Below, piece by piece: positions 26,262-34,863 of a DNA stretch of 48,632 nt. Each line of letters begins with the position of its first letter. Position 1 is the stretch's first letter. Position numbers and translations under genes: made by a program. The notes beneath the pieces were generated by a model. It had not been told where the DNA came from, did no database searches, and saw nothing but the letters and a program-made list of their open reading frames with translations. Source of the stretch: CADEFX01 sp050260355 (lineage in GTDB: Bacteria; Pseudomonadota; Alphaproteobacteria; Rhizobiales; Hyphomicrobiaceae); NCBI GenBank assembly GCA_050260355.1, contig JBLNBZ010000010.1:1-48632 (forward strand). The letters are read 5' to 3'.

Positions 26262-27272
26262 TTAGCCCGAGAGCCAGCAGGCGTCCGCGTGCTGCGGCCG
26301 CTTCTCCTCGAGCGGCGGCTCCTCGACAGCGCAGCGGGCCTCTGCAATAGGACAGCGCGTGCGAAAACGGCAGCCGGAGGGCAGGTTCTTTGGGTCCGGC
26401 GGCTCGCCTTCGAGCCAGAAGTCGTCCGTCACCTTGCGCCCGCCGATCTGCGGGATCGCCGCCAGCAACGACTTCGTATAGGGGTGCCTCGGAGCCGAGA
26501 AGATCTCCTCTGCGCTGCCCATCTCCACGATCCTGCCGAGATACATGACCGCCACGCGGTCGCAGATCATGCGCACGACGGACAGGTCGTGACTGATGAA
26601 CATGTACGTCAGCCCGAACTGTCGCTTCAGATCGAGGAACAGATTGAGGACGGTGGCCTGCACAGATACATCGAGGCCGGATGTCGGCTCGTCGAGAATG
26701 ACCAGCGTCGGTTGCAGCGTCAGAATGCGGGCAAGGCCGACGCGCCGCTGCTGACCACCCGAGATCTCGTGCGGATAAAGATCGAGATGGGTCTCAGGCA
26801 GGCCGACGGCCTGCAGGATCGAGCGCACGCGCTCCTGCCGCTCCCCGCTTGCCAGCTCGCTATGAATGACGAGCGGCTCATTGAGCGAGCGCCCGATCTT
26901 CCAGCGCGGATCGAGCGAGGCACCTGGATCTTGATACGAATATTGCAGGCGCCGCCTCAGCGCCCGGCTCTTGTCGGGCCGCAGATTGGTGATGTCATTG
27001 CCCTCGAAGACGATGCGGCCGCTGGTCGCCTGATGGATCCCCATGATGGTCTTGCCGAGGGTGGACTTGCCGCAGCCCGACTCGCCCACGATTCCGAAGA
27101 TCTCGCCCTGACGGACGGAGAAGGACACATCGTCGAGCGCCTTCAGCGATCCGATCTGTCGCTGCCACACGTCGCGCACGGGGAAGTATTTCTTGAGCCC
27201 CGAGACCTCGAGCAGCGGTTGCGCGGTATCCTGCGGCCTTGTCGATGTCACAACCGGCGCCGCGATGCTCAT
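26262..27272 (-). CDS. ABC importer ATPase, DppF/OppF type (second importer)
   Basis: This 336-residue ATPase shows Walker A GESGCGKS (63-70), Q-loop SYQDPGASLDPRWKI, signature EISGGQQRRVG, Walker B LVILDEPTSGLDVS and FISHDLSVVRM. The C-terminal HPYTKSLLAAIPQIGG and CRFRTRCPIAEARC are the oligopeptide-type extension with Cys residues. It is the last gene of the second importer operon. ATG 27272 overlaps the stop of the upstream ATPase (ATGA); the longer ORF start at 27371 lies inside that gene. It pairs with the DppD-type ATPase. Confidence 0.94.
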   Translation of the reverse strand: MSIAAPVVTSTRPQDTAQPLLEVSGLKKYFPVRDVWQRQIGSLKALDDVSFSVRQGEIFGIVGESGCGKSTLGKTIMGIHQATSGRIVFEGNDITNLRPDKSRALRRRLQYSYQDPGASLDPRWKIGRSLNEPLVIHSELASGERQERVRSILQAVGLPETHLDLYPHEISGGQQRRVGLARILTLQPTLVILDEPTSGLDVSVQATVLNLFLDLKRQFGLTYMFISHDLSVVRMICDRVAVMYLGRIVEMGSAEEIFSAPRHPYTKSLLAAIPQIGGRKVTDDFWLEGEPPDPKNLPSGCRFRTRCPIAEARCAVEEPPLEEKRPQHADACWLSG

Positions 27273-28300
27273 GACGCCACCGTAGCATCCGCGGCGCGCG
27301 GCAATGGATGGTAGCAGCGCAACGTGTGCTGCGGGCCGAGCGTGGTGATGACGGGGCGCGCGGCCGCGCATTCAGCAGTGGCGCGGGTGCAGCGCGGGTG
27401 GAACCGGCAGCCGGAGGGTGGCTCGACCAGAATTGGAATCTCGCCCGGGATGCCGCGAATCCCGCGCTCGCGGCTGGGCAGGCTCTCGAGCAGGCTGCGC
27501 GTATAGGGGTGGCTCGGTTGGGCAAAGAAGCGATCGGCCGAGGCCGATTCCACGTCCTGTCCAGCATACAGCACGGTGATGCGATCGCAGATCTCATGTG
27601 CGGCACCGAGGTCATGCGTCGTGAACAGAACCGAGACACCGCGCTCTCGCACCAGCCGCCGCAGCAACTTGAGGATTTGCGCCTGGATGGTGACGTCGAG
27701 CGCCGTCGTCGGCTCGTCGGCAATGATGAGCTTGGGCTCCGTCATCAAGGCCATGGCGATCATCAGGCGCTGGCGCTGTCCGCCGGAGACCTCGTGCGGA
27801 TACTTGGCGAGAATGGCCTCGGGATCGGGAAGCTGCACGGTCCGGAGCAGCTCCAGAACGCGCTCCCGATCGGCGTGGCGGCGCCGGCGCGGATAGCCCC
27901 ACCGCCTGCCCGTGGAGGCCGCGAGCGGCGACTTCCACTTCATCAGCTCCATGATCTGACTGCCGATGGTGAAAACCGGATTGAAGGATGTGAACGGGTC
28001 CTGCGGCACGAACGTGATGACGCGACCACGCACGCGCGTGGCGATCTCGCTGGCCTCTGCCTTGAGCAAGTCCTCGCCATCGAAGCGGATGGCCCCGCTC
28101 TCGATCACCGCTGCGTTGCCCGGGAGTATGCCGAGAATGGCGCGTGCCAGCGTGGTCTTGCCGCTGCCTGATTCGCCGACCAGTCCTACGATCTCACCCT
28201 GCCGTATATCGAACGCGACATGATCGAGCACCTGCGCCCGGCCGGCATCGCTGCGGAAGCTGACCGTGAGGTCCTGCACATCGAGTAGAAGCGCGCTCAT
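27269..28300 (-). CDS. ABC importer ATPase, DppD/OppD type (second importer)
   Basis: This 343-residue ATPase has Walker A GESGSGKT (42-49), Q-loop VPQDPFTSFNPVFTI, signature VSGGQRQRLM, Walker B IIADEPTTALDVT and FTTHDLGAAHE. The C-terminal extension has HPYTRSLLESLPSRE and PPSGCRFHPRCTRATA. ATG 28300 overlaps the preceding permease stop by 4 bases; the longer start at 28459 lies inside the permease gene. Translational overlaps on both sides indicate tight coupling with the permease and the second ATPase. Confidence 0.94.
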   Translation of the reverse strand: MSALLLDVQDLTVSFRSDAGRAQVLDHVAFDIRQGEIVGLVGESGSGKTTLARAILGILPGNAAVIESGAIRFDGEDLLKAEASEIATRVRGRVITFVPQDPFTSFNPVFTIGSQIMELMKWKSPLAASTGRRWGYPRRRRHADRERVLELLRTVQLPDPEAILAKYPHEVSGGQRQRLMIAMALMTEPKLIIADEPTTALDVTIQAQILKLLRRLVRERGVSVLFTTHDLGAAHEICDRITVLYAGQDVESASADRFFAQPSHPYTRSLLESLPSRERGIRGIPGEIPILVEPPSGCRFHPRCTRATAECAAARPVITTLGPQHTLRCYHPLPRAADATVAS

Positions 28301-29151
28301 TCGCGGCTTCTCCTCGTCCGCGGGTCGAGGATGTCGCGCAGCCCGTCCCCCAGCAGGTTGAAGCCCATCACCACAAGAAAGATCGCCAGCCCCGGCGCGG
28401 TCGCGTACCACCAGGCGTCCGGCAGGAACTCGCGGCTCTCGGCGATCGTGCGGCCCCACTCGGGCGTCGGCGGCGGGGGACCCAGTCCCAGGAAACCCAG
28501 CGCCGCAGCGGTCAGGATCGTGCCCCCCATGCCGATGGTCGTACGCACGATGATCGAGGACGAGATGTTGGGCAGCACGTGCAGCAGCAGGACTCGAGCT
28601 GGGGACGCACCCAGTGCGATCGAGGCTTCCACATAGGTGTCGTTGAGCGCCGATCGGGTCTCGGCGTAGACCAGACGCGCCCAGAACGGCCAGTAGGTGA
28701 TCGACAGGGCGAGAATGACATTCTCGATCGATGGCCCGAGGGTCTGGGCGATGGCGATGGCGAGAACAATTTGCGGCACGGCCAGGAAAATGTCGGACAC
28801 ACGCATCAGCAGCTCGCTGACCCAGGACCGGTAATACCCGGCAATGAGGCCGATCGGGACGCCGATCAGCACGGCGGTGACGATGGCGATGACGGCGATG
28901 GTGATGGTGATGCGCGCGCCGTACAGCAAGCGGCTGTAGACGTCGCTTCCCATGCGGTCGGTGCCGAGCAGATGCGTTGCGCTCGGCCCTTGCAGCCGAT
29001 CCGCCGGGTGGAACTCCGCGACATCCTGCGGATGCGTGGCGAGCCAGGGAGCCAGAACCGCAACGACCACCAGGAGCAGGATGAGGATTGCGCCCAGGAG
29101 CGCGGTCTTGTCGCTTGCCAGTCGGCGGAAGAGGAAGAGCGCGGTCTGCAT
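28297..29151 (-). CDS. ABC importer permease, DppC/OppC type (second importer)
   Basis: This 284-residue membrane protein has an N-terminal helix (LLGAILILLLVVVAVLAPWL), the motif LLGTDRMGSDVYSRLLYGAR, several further helices, the EAA-type loop DTYVEASIALGASPARVLLL, and the end motif LLGDGLRDILDPRTRRS. ATG 29151 is preceded by AGGGGAAAC, a good ribosome site. A GTG at 29172 would add seven residues but overlaps the upstream permease. The gene starts 7 bases after that permease's stop. Confidence 0.93.
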   Translation of the reverse strand: MQTALFLFRRLASDKTALLGAILILLLVVVAVLAPWLATHPQDVAEFHPADRLQGPSATHLLGTDRMGSDVYSRLLYGARITITIAVIAIVTAVLIGVPIGLIAGYYRSWVSELLMRVSDIFLAVPQIVLAIAIAQTLGPSIENVILALSITYWPFWARLVYAETRSALNDTYVEASIALGASPARVLLLHVLPNISSSIIVRTTIGMGGTILTAAALGFLGLGPPPPTPEWGRTIAESREFLPDAWWYATAPGLAIFLVVMGFNLLGDGLRDILDPRTRRSRE

Positions 29152-29158
29152 GTTTCCC

Positions 29159-30163
29159 CTAGCCGGCGCCACGCGGGTCGATGATGCCGTGCACGATGTC
29201 GACGAACAGATTGACGACGATGAAGATGGCTCCGGTGATCAGCGTGAAGCCCATGGTGCCGTTGTAGTCCGAGCGCATGATGGAATTCACCGCGTAGAGG
29301 CCGAGGCCGGGCCAGTCGAACACGCTTTCGACGACGACCGCGCCGGCCAGCAGAATGCCGAAGATGAGGCCGATCTGCGTCACCGTGCCGATCAGAGCAT
29401 TGCGCAGCACATACTTCCAGATGATCACGTGCCGCGGCAGGCCCATCGCCTGCTCGTACAGAACATAGTTGGAGTTGATCGCATCGAGCACGCCGGCGCG
29501 CGTGAAGCGGACAATGGTCGCCATGGCCGGAAAGGCGAGCGTCGCGACCGGCAGCACCAGGTGCGAGGCCACATTGGACAGGATCTCCCCGTCACCCTGG
29601 ATCAGCGCATCGATGAGAAAGAAGCCCGTTACGTGGTCGGGCCCCCAGCCGTCGACGCGGCCCTGCAGCGGCGTCCATCCGAGCTTCATCGCGAACATGA
29701 GCTGAAACAGTATGGCCAGCCAGAAGCTGGCAATGGCCAGCCCCGACACCGTGAAGATGCGCAGCACGTGATCGAGCATGGAATTGCGCCGCGTGGCGGC
29801 TATGACGCCGAGCGGGATGCCAAGCACTGCAGCAATCACGATGGTGATGAGGGTCAGCTCGAGCGTTGCCGGCACGCGCGTCAGCAGGTCCTCGGCGATG
29901 GGCCGCTGCGTGTACAGGCTCGTCCCCATGTCGCCCTGCACCACGGACTGGAGATAGCGCCAGAACTGCACAGGCAATGGCTGGTCGAGACCGAACTTGC
30001 GCTTGATCTCGTTGATCTGCGCCTCCGACGCGCCCTCCCCTGCGAGCATGATAGCCGGGTTGGCCGGAATGATGTGGCTGATGATGAAGACGACGAGCAG
30101 CAGGCCCACGAGCGTCGGGGCAAACCACGCGAGGCGCTTGAGGACGAGTGCGACGATGCGCAT
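29159..30163 (-). CDS. ABC importer permease, DppB/OppB type (second importer)
   Basis: This 334-residue permease begins MRIVALVLKRLAWFAPTLVG and shows the DppB hallmarks FGLDQPLPVQFWRYLQSVVQ, GDMGTSLYTQRP, the EAA-type loop NYVLYEQAMGLPRHVIIWKY, FDWPGLGLYAVNSI and the C-terminal DPRGAG. ATG 30163 has GGAGG upstream; the longer start at 30199 adds twelve basic residues and is less likely. It follows the binding-protein gene by 78 bases. Confidence 0.93.
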   Translation of the reverse strand: MRIVALVLKRLAWFAPTLVGLLLVVFIISHIIPANPAIMLAGEGASEAQINEIKRKFGLDQPLPVQFWRYLQSVVQGDMGTSLYTQRPIAEDLLTRVPATLELTLITIVIAAVLGIPLGVIAATRRNSMLDHVLRIFTVSGLAIASFWLAILFQLMFAMKLGWTPLQGRVDGWGPDHVTGFFLIDALIQGDGEILSNVASHLVLPVATLAFPAMATIVRFTRAGVLDAINSNYVLYEQAMGLPRHVIIWKYVLRNALIGTVTQIGLIFGILLAGAVVVESVFDWPGLGLYAVNSIMRSDYNGTMGFTLITGAIFIVVNLFVDIVHGIIDPRGAG

Positions 30164-30241
30164 ACGGCGCGATGACCTCCGGCGGTTCCGAAAAAGCAAA
30201 CGGCGGCTCGCCCCGAGCCGCCGCTCGCGCGCTCCTCGATA

Positions 30242-31813
30242 TCAGTTTTCCATGGAGGCCCACCGCATCTCCTGCCCATCGCCGATCGGACAGAAGCGGA
30301 TGCCGGTGACCTTCTTGTTGAACGGGCCGAACCACTTCGTGTTGTAGATGAAGATGCCGCCGGCGTCCTCCATCACCATGGTCGAGGCCTTCTCGTAGTT
30401 CTTGCGCCGGACCTCCTGGTCGGTGGTCTTGAGCGCCTCGACGAGAAGCTTGTCGACCTCCTTGTTGCAGTACCAGCTGTTGTTGCGCTGGCCGATCTGG
30501 TCACAGGCATACATCTCGCCGACCCAGTTGTTGGGATCGGCGTAGTACGTCGACTTCCACAGGAACAGGATGTCGTACATCTGCTTCTCGTCCCGCATTC
30601 TGGCCGAGACGACAGACCATGGGTCGGAGACGATCTTGGTCTTGATGCCGATCTTGTTCAGGCCGGACTGGAACAGGGCCGCCGCCTGCTCGGTCTGTTG
30701 GTAGCCCTGCATCCAGGCGATGTTGATCTCGCGCAGGGGCGCTTTCACCTTGGCCAGGTGCTCCTTGGCCTTCTCGAGATCGAAGGTGTAACCCTTCACG
30801 CCCTTCGGTGCGCCCCAGATGTTGTTGGGCAGCGGCACAGGATTGCGCGCGACCGAATCCGACAGGATGTTCTTGTTGAAGCCGTCGTAGTCGAAGGCGT
30901 ACGACAGCGCCTTGCGGAAGTTGATGTCGTTGAATGGCTCGCGGCCGTTGTGCAGGATCGCATAGAAGATGCGCGTCGATTCCTGCTCGCCGATGTAAAT
31001 GTTGGGCGACTCCCGCAGACGCTTGATCTGATCCTGCGGCAGATAGCCGTCGGTGCCGTGGAAGTCGCCCTTCAGCAGGCCCAGGACGCGGCTATTGAGC
31101 TCGATGACCGTCCTGAACTCGATCTCGTCGATGGGCTTCGCCCCCCACTTCTTGTTCCAATGATCCTTGAAGCGCTCGGCCGTGAAGCCGATGGCCGGAT
31201 CGTAGCGCCGCAGCGCGTAGGAGCCTGAGCCCGCCTCGTTCTTGGACAGCCAGGCCTTGCCCCAGTCGCCGTCCTTCTCGTTCTTCTTCACGAGCGCCGA
31301 GTTCAGCACGTGCACCTCCGGCACGATGGCCAGAAAGATGGCCGACGGCTGGACGAGGTTGAACTCGACCGTGTAGTCGTCCGGTGCCTTGGTGGTGCCC
31401 GGCTTGATCAGGGGAGCCAACAGAGGTGCGGACTGCCCGCCGGCCGCCAGAATGCGCTCCATCGAGTAGACGACATCGGCAGCCTTGACCTCGGTGCCGT
31501 CATGGAACTTGGCGCCCTTCCTGAGCTTGAACGTATAAGTCTTGCCGTCCTGGGAGATCGTGTAGCTCTCGGCCAGCCAGGGCTCGAGCTTTGCGGGATT
31601 GTCGACCCAGCGCAGCAGGCCATCGTACATGTTGATACGCGAGGCAACGCGGCCCACGTCCAGGATCATGTGCGGGTCGAGATTGTCGTAAGGGCTGGCG
31701 TTGGCGAACACGAACCTGGTCTTCGCCTCGGCCGGCGCGATCGGACCGCCGACGGCCGTGAGTGCGAGCGCTGCGAACGCCAGCGCCTTCAAACCGGCTC
31801 CTAATCTACTCAT
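30242..31813 (-). CDS. ABC importer substrate-binding protein, SBP_bac_5 family (second importer)
   Basis: This 523-residue receptor has a signal peptide (MSRLGAGLKALAFAALALTA, cleavage near AEA-K). Family blocks include FHDGTEVKAADVVYSMERIL, NDINFRKALSYAFDYDGF and TYTFKLRKGAKFHDG. It lacks a lipobox. ATG 31813 follows AGGGGAGG, a strong ribosome site. It differs clearly from the receptor at 471, so the two importers probably carry different ligands. Its gene follows the SDR gene by 91 bases and should share its promoter. Confidence 0.93.
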   Translation of the reverse strand: MSRLGAGLKALAFAALALTAVGGPIAPAEAKTRFVFANASPYDNLDPHMILDVGRVASRINMYDGLLRWVDNPAKLEPWLAESYTISQDGKTYTFKLRKGAKFHDGTEVKAADVVYSMERILAAGGQSAPLLAPLIKPGTTKAPDDYTVEFNLVQPSAIFLAIVPEVHVLNSALVKKNEKDGDWGKAWLSKNEAGSGSYALRRYDPAIGFTAERFKDHWNKKWGAKPIDEIEFRTVIELNSRVLGLLKGDFHGTDGYLPQDQIKRLRESPNIYIGEQESTRIFYAILHNGREPFNDINFRKALSYAFDYDGFNKNILSDSVARNPVPLPNNIWGAPKGVKGYTFDLEKAKEHLAKVKAPLREINIAWMQGYQQTEQAAALFQSGLNKIGIKTKIVSDPWSVVSARMRDEKQMYDILFLWKSTYYADPNNWVGEMYACDQIGQRNNSWYCNKEVDKLLVEALKTTDQEVRRKNYEKASTMVMEDAGGIFIYNTKWFGPFNKKVTGIRFCPIGDGQEMRWASMEN

Positions 31814-31904
31814 TTGGACCTCCCCTTGGAGCTGCGCGCTTGCGTCCGCGTCAGTTTCTGTGCGGGCACAGCGCCAATACAAGTCGCGTTTTCAGGCACA
31901 CTGC

Positions 31905-32663
31905 TCAGACATTGAACTGGAAGCCGTCGATCGTGAAATCCTGACCGGTGATGAAGCACGGCTCGACAGTCGCCAGGAAGGCGACAAGCTCAGCGACGTC
32001 CCGCGGGCTGCCGACGCGTTGCAGCGCCACTCCTTTGATGAGCTCGGCCTCGCGCGCATAAAGCGCCGCGTTCTTGCCTACCTCGGTCTTGATGAGACCG
32101 GGGCAGATGCAGTTGACGCACACATGGGGGCCCAGCTCCTTGGCCAGCGCGCGCGTCATGCCGATGATGCCGGCCTTTGCCGACGCATACGCGAACTTGG
32201 ACACCGCGGCAGTCACGCCACCGGAATGGGCATTGAGCGATGACATCGAGACGATCCGGCCGAACTTGCGCTCGAGCATGTGCGGCGCCGCGGCCTGGAT
32301 GTAGTTAAAGCAGCTCTTGAGATTGACGGCGATCGTCGCGTCGAACTGCTCTTCCGTGATCTCCAGGATGCCGGTCGCCATCGAGCGCCCGGCGTTGTTG
32401 ACGAGGACGTCGACGCGGCCGAGTTCCTTCACCACACCGGCAACCACCTCCTTGGCACGCGCATGCAGGGCCACGTCCGCCTCGAACGTGAGGCACGGAA
32501 CACCAATCCGCTCGATCTCCCGCTTTGTGCTGGCCATCTCCGGTGCCAGCACGTCGACAAGCGCAATCGCGTGCCCGCGCTGCGCAAGTGCCAGCGCACA
32601 TCCCCGCCCGATGCCGCGGGCGCCCCCGGTTACGATGGCCACGCGCCGGTGTGAGGCCGACAT
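31905..32663 (-). CDS. Short-chain dehydrogenase/reductase (first gene of the second importer operon)
   Basis: This 252-residue classical SDR has the cofactor motif TGGARGIG (12-19), Asp at the end of beta2 (IALVDVLAP), which favours NAD(H), NNAG in VLVNNAGRSMAT, and the active-site segment SMSSLNAHSGG followed by FAYASAKAG. The ribosome site GGGAGGG precedes ATG 32663. It is divergent from hyuA across a 152-base region and is probably co-transcribed with the importer. It likely oxidises or reduces the imported compound or a product of the HyuAB enzymes. Confidence 0.92.
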   Translation of the reverse strand: MSASHRRVAIVTGGARGIGRGCALALAQRGHAIALVDVLAPEMASTKREIERIGVPCLTFEADVALHARAKEVVAGVVKELGRVDVLVNNAGRSMATGILEITEEQFDATIAVNLKSCFNYIQAAAPHMLERKFGRIVSMSSLNAHSGGVTAAVSKFAYASAKAGIIGMTRALAKELGPHVCVNCICPGLIKTEVGKNAALYAREAELIKGVALQRVGSPRDVAELVAFLATVEPCFITGQDFTIDGFQFNV

Positions 32664-32688
32664 GCGCAACCCTCCCATGCGTCTGAGC

Positions 32689-32736
32689 TTGTCTTCTGTC
32701 GACAATATTGACGAGGTGGCTGCTCCGGTCAATGAA
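32689..32736. promoter_or_regulatory. Divergent promoter/operator candidate between SDR-importer and hyu genes
   Basis: TTGTC (32689-32693) and GACAA (32701-32705) form an inverted repeat with a 7-base spacer, and TGTCGACA (32697-32704) is a perfect palindrome within it. On the minus strand TTGACC (32732-32727) and AATATT (32709-32704) are 17 bases apart. On the plus strand TTGACG (32708-32713) precedes a weak AATGAA at 32731-32736. A repressor at the palindrome would cover the minus-strand start site. The pattern resembles GntR-family operators, but no such regulator is in the window. Confidence 0.4.
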
Positions 32737-32815
32737 TTGGGGGTGCACATCAGTCATTCGGGGCAATCGTCGTGAGGAATCGTTCGCCTCGCTTCGCGTC
32801 CAAGGGCGTGCAGCG

Positions 32816-34858
32816 ATGAGCTACCGCGTTGGCGTCGACATCGGCGGTACGTTTACGGACTTTTGCGTGCTCAGTGAGGCGACCGGCGACCTCCGAACCT
32901 TGAAAGTGCTCTCAACGCCGGACCGGCCGGGCTCCGAGGTCATCGCCGGGATCAGGGAGCTCGAACGGCGCTACGGCATCAAGCCGGCGGATATCTCCTA
33001 TTTCACGCACGGCACGACGATCGGCGTGAACACGGTCATCCAGCGCCGCGGCGCGCGGCTGGCGCTGTTCACCACGGCGGGCTTCGAGGACGTGCTCGAG
33101 GTCGCACGCCTGAAGATGCCCGACCCGTATGACCTCTTTTCGCGCAGGCCCGAGCCGCTGAGCCCGCGCGAGCGCGTGTTCGGCATCCGAGAACGCGTCC
33201 TCGCGGACGGCACGGTCCGCGCCGAGGTCGACCCCGCGAGCGTGGCCGAGGCCGTCGCCGGTGCCGAAGCCGAAGGGGCCGAAGCCATTATCGTCGCCCT
33301 GCTCCATGCCTACGCGAACCCTGTCAACGAGCGCCGCGTGCGCGAGCTGATCCACCAGCACGCCCCGGACATGACGGTGACGCTTTCAAGCGAGGTCTGG
33401 CCCGTCATCCGCGAATACGAGCGTACCGTCACGGCAACCGTCGCCGGCTACGTACAGGCGCGCGTCGCCAACTATCTCGGCAGCCTGCAGAAAGCCCTGG
33501 CGGAGAACGGGGTCGGCGGCGAGCCGATGATCACCAAGTCGAACGGCGGGGTGATGCGCGCCGAGCTGGGCAAGACGGCGCCGATCCAGATGCTGCTGTC
33601 GGGCACGGCCTCGGGCGTCATCGGCGCCAGCCGGATCGCCGCGCAAACGGGCGCCTCCAGCGTGCTGAGCTTCGATGTCGGCGGCACCAGCGCCGATGTA
33701 GCCGTCATCCTCGACGGCAAGCCGCGCTTCGGCACGGGCGAGCGGGTCGGCGACTTCCAGATCTACATCCCGACCGTCTCGGTCTCCTCGATCGGGGCCG
33801 GCGGCGGGTCGATCGCTCGCGTCGACGATTTCGGCGTGCTCAAGGTCGGCCCCGAGAGCGCCGGCTCCAATCCAGGACCGGCCTGCTACGGCCGCGGCGG
33901 CACGCAAGCAACGATCACGGACGCCTATGCCGTGTGCGGGTTCCTCGGCTCGGGAGAGCTTGGATATGGGGCCGTGCAGCTCGATCTGGACAAGGCCCGC
34001 CAGGCCGTCGGTGCCATCGCGGAGCGCATGAAGCTCAGTGTCGAGGAGGCCGCCGAAGCGATCATCAAGGTGTCCGTGTCGGGCATGTTCCTGGAGATCT
34101 CGAAGCTGTTCTCCCGGCACGGAGCCGACCCGCGGCATTTCACGCTGCTTCCATTCGGGGGTGCCGGCCCGATGACCGCCTGTCTGCTGGCCCGCGACCT
34201 GGCGATGGAACGCATCATCGTGCCGCCGACGCCGGGCGTGCTTGCAGCCTTCGGCGGCTTGATCGCGGACATCCGCAACGATTTCATTCGCACAGCCTTC
34301 GTGGAGCTCGACAGCGACGGCATGGCCGCGCTCCGCACGCACGCCGCAGATCTCGAGAGGCAGGCGCTCGGCTGGCTCACCGACGAGCAGCAGTTCAAGG
34401 GTAAGGCCAATCTCCTCTACTCGGCGGACATGCGCTATCGCGGCCAATCCTACGAGATCGAGGTGCTGCTGCAGCGTGACTGGATCGATGGCGGCGACGT
34501 ACGGGCGATTGCGGCTGCCTTTCACGCCGAGCACGCGCGCGTTTACGAGCACGCCGACGAGAAAGCGCCGGTCCAGGTCGTCAATCTTCGCCTCGTCGCC
34601 TCCGGATCGGCGCCGCAACCCAAGCTCCGCCCCGGCGAGCTCACATCGCGTCCCGCGACGCCGGTGGCCGAGACAAGCGTCTTTTACGACGGCCGCCGCG
34701 CCACCGCGAAGGTTTTCGATCGCGACAAGCTGAAGCCCGGAGAATACTTCTCCGGCCCTGCCATCGTTCGCCAGAGCGACTGCACGACCTGCCTAGTCGG
34801 CGGCTTTAGAGCAACCGTCGACACGTTCTCGAACCTCAGCATCACGCCGGAAGGCTGA
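32816..34858 (+). CDS. Hydantoinase/oxoprolinase family protein, HyuA-type subunit (copy 1)
   Basis: This 680-residue protein is the ATP-binding subunit of an ATP-dependent amidohydrolase or carboxylase of the HyuA/HyuB, 5-oxoprolinase and acetone-carboxylase families. Actin-like ATPase motifs are VGVDIGGTFTDF (GGTFTD at 10-15), HGTTIGVNTVIQRRGARLAL, LSFDVGGTSADVAVI and SIGAGGGSIARVD. The C-terminal half includes LPFGGAGPMTACLLARDLAM. ATG 32816 gives the standard N-terminus; the longer ORF from 32708 covers the promoter region. The partner HyuB gene starts 5 bases after its stop. The substrate could be a hydantoin, lactam or ketone. Confidence 0.93.
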   Translation: MSYRVGVDIGGTFTDFCVLSEATGDLRTLKVLSTPDRPGSEVIAGIRELERRYGIKPADISYFTHGTTIGVNTVIQRRGARLALFTTAGFEDVLEVARLKMPDPYDLFSRRPEPLSPRERVFGIRERVLADGTVRAEVDPASVAEAVAGAEAEGAEAIIVALLHAYANPVNERRVRELIHQHAPDMTVTLSSEVWPVIREYERTVTATVAGYVQARVANYLGSLQKALAENGVGGEPMITKSNGGVMRAELGKTAPIQMLLSGTASGVIGASRIAAQTGASSVLSFDVGGTSADVAVILDGKPRFGTGERVGDFQIYIPTVSVSSIGAGGGSIARVDDFGVLKVGPESAGSNPGPACYGRGGTQATITDAYAVCGFLGSGELGYGAVQLDLDKARQAVGAIAERMKLSVEEAAEAIIKVSVSGMFLEISKLFSRHGADPRHFTLLPFGGAGPMTACLLARDLAMERIIVPPTPGVLAAFGGLIADIRNDFIRTAFVELDSDGMAALRTHAADLERQALGWLTDEQQFKGKANLLYSADMRYRGQSYEIEVLLQRDWIDGGDVRAIAAAFHAEHARVYEHADEKAPVQVVNLRLVASGSAPQPKLRPGELTSRPATPVAETSVFYDGRRATAKVFDRDKLKPGEYFSGPAIVRQSDCTTCLVGGFRATVDTFSNLSITPEG

Positions 34859-34863
34859 ACGAC

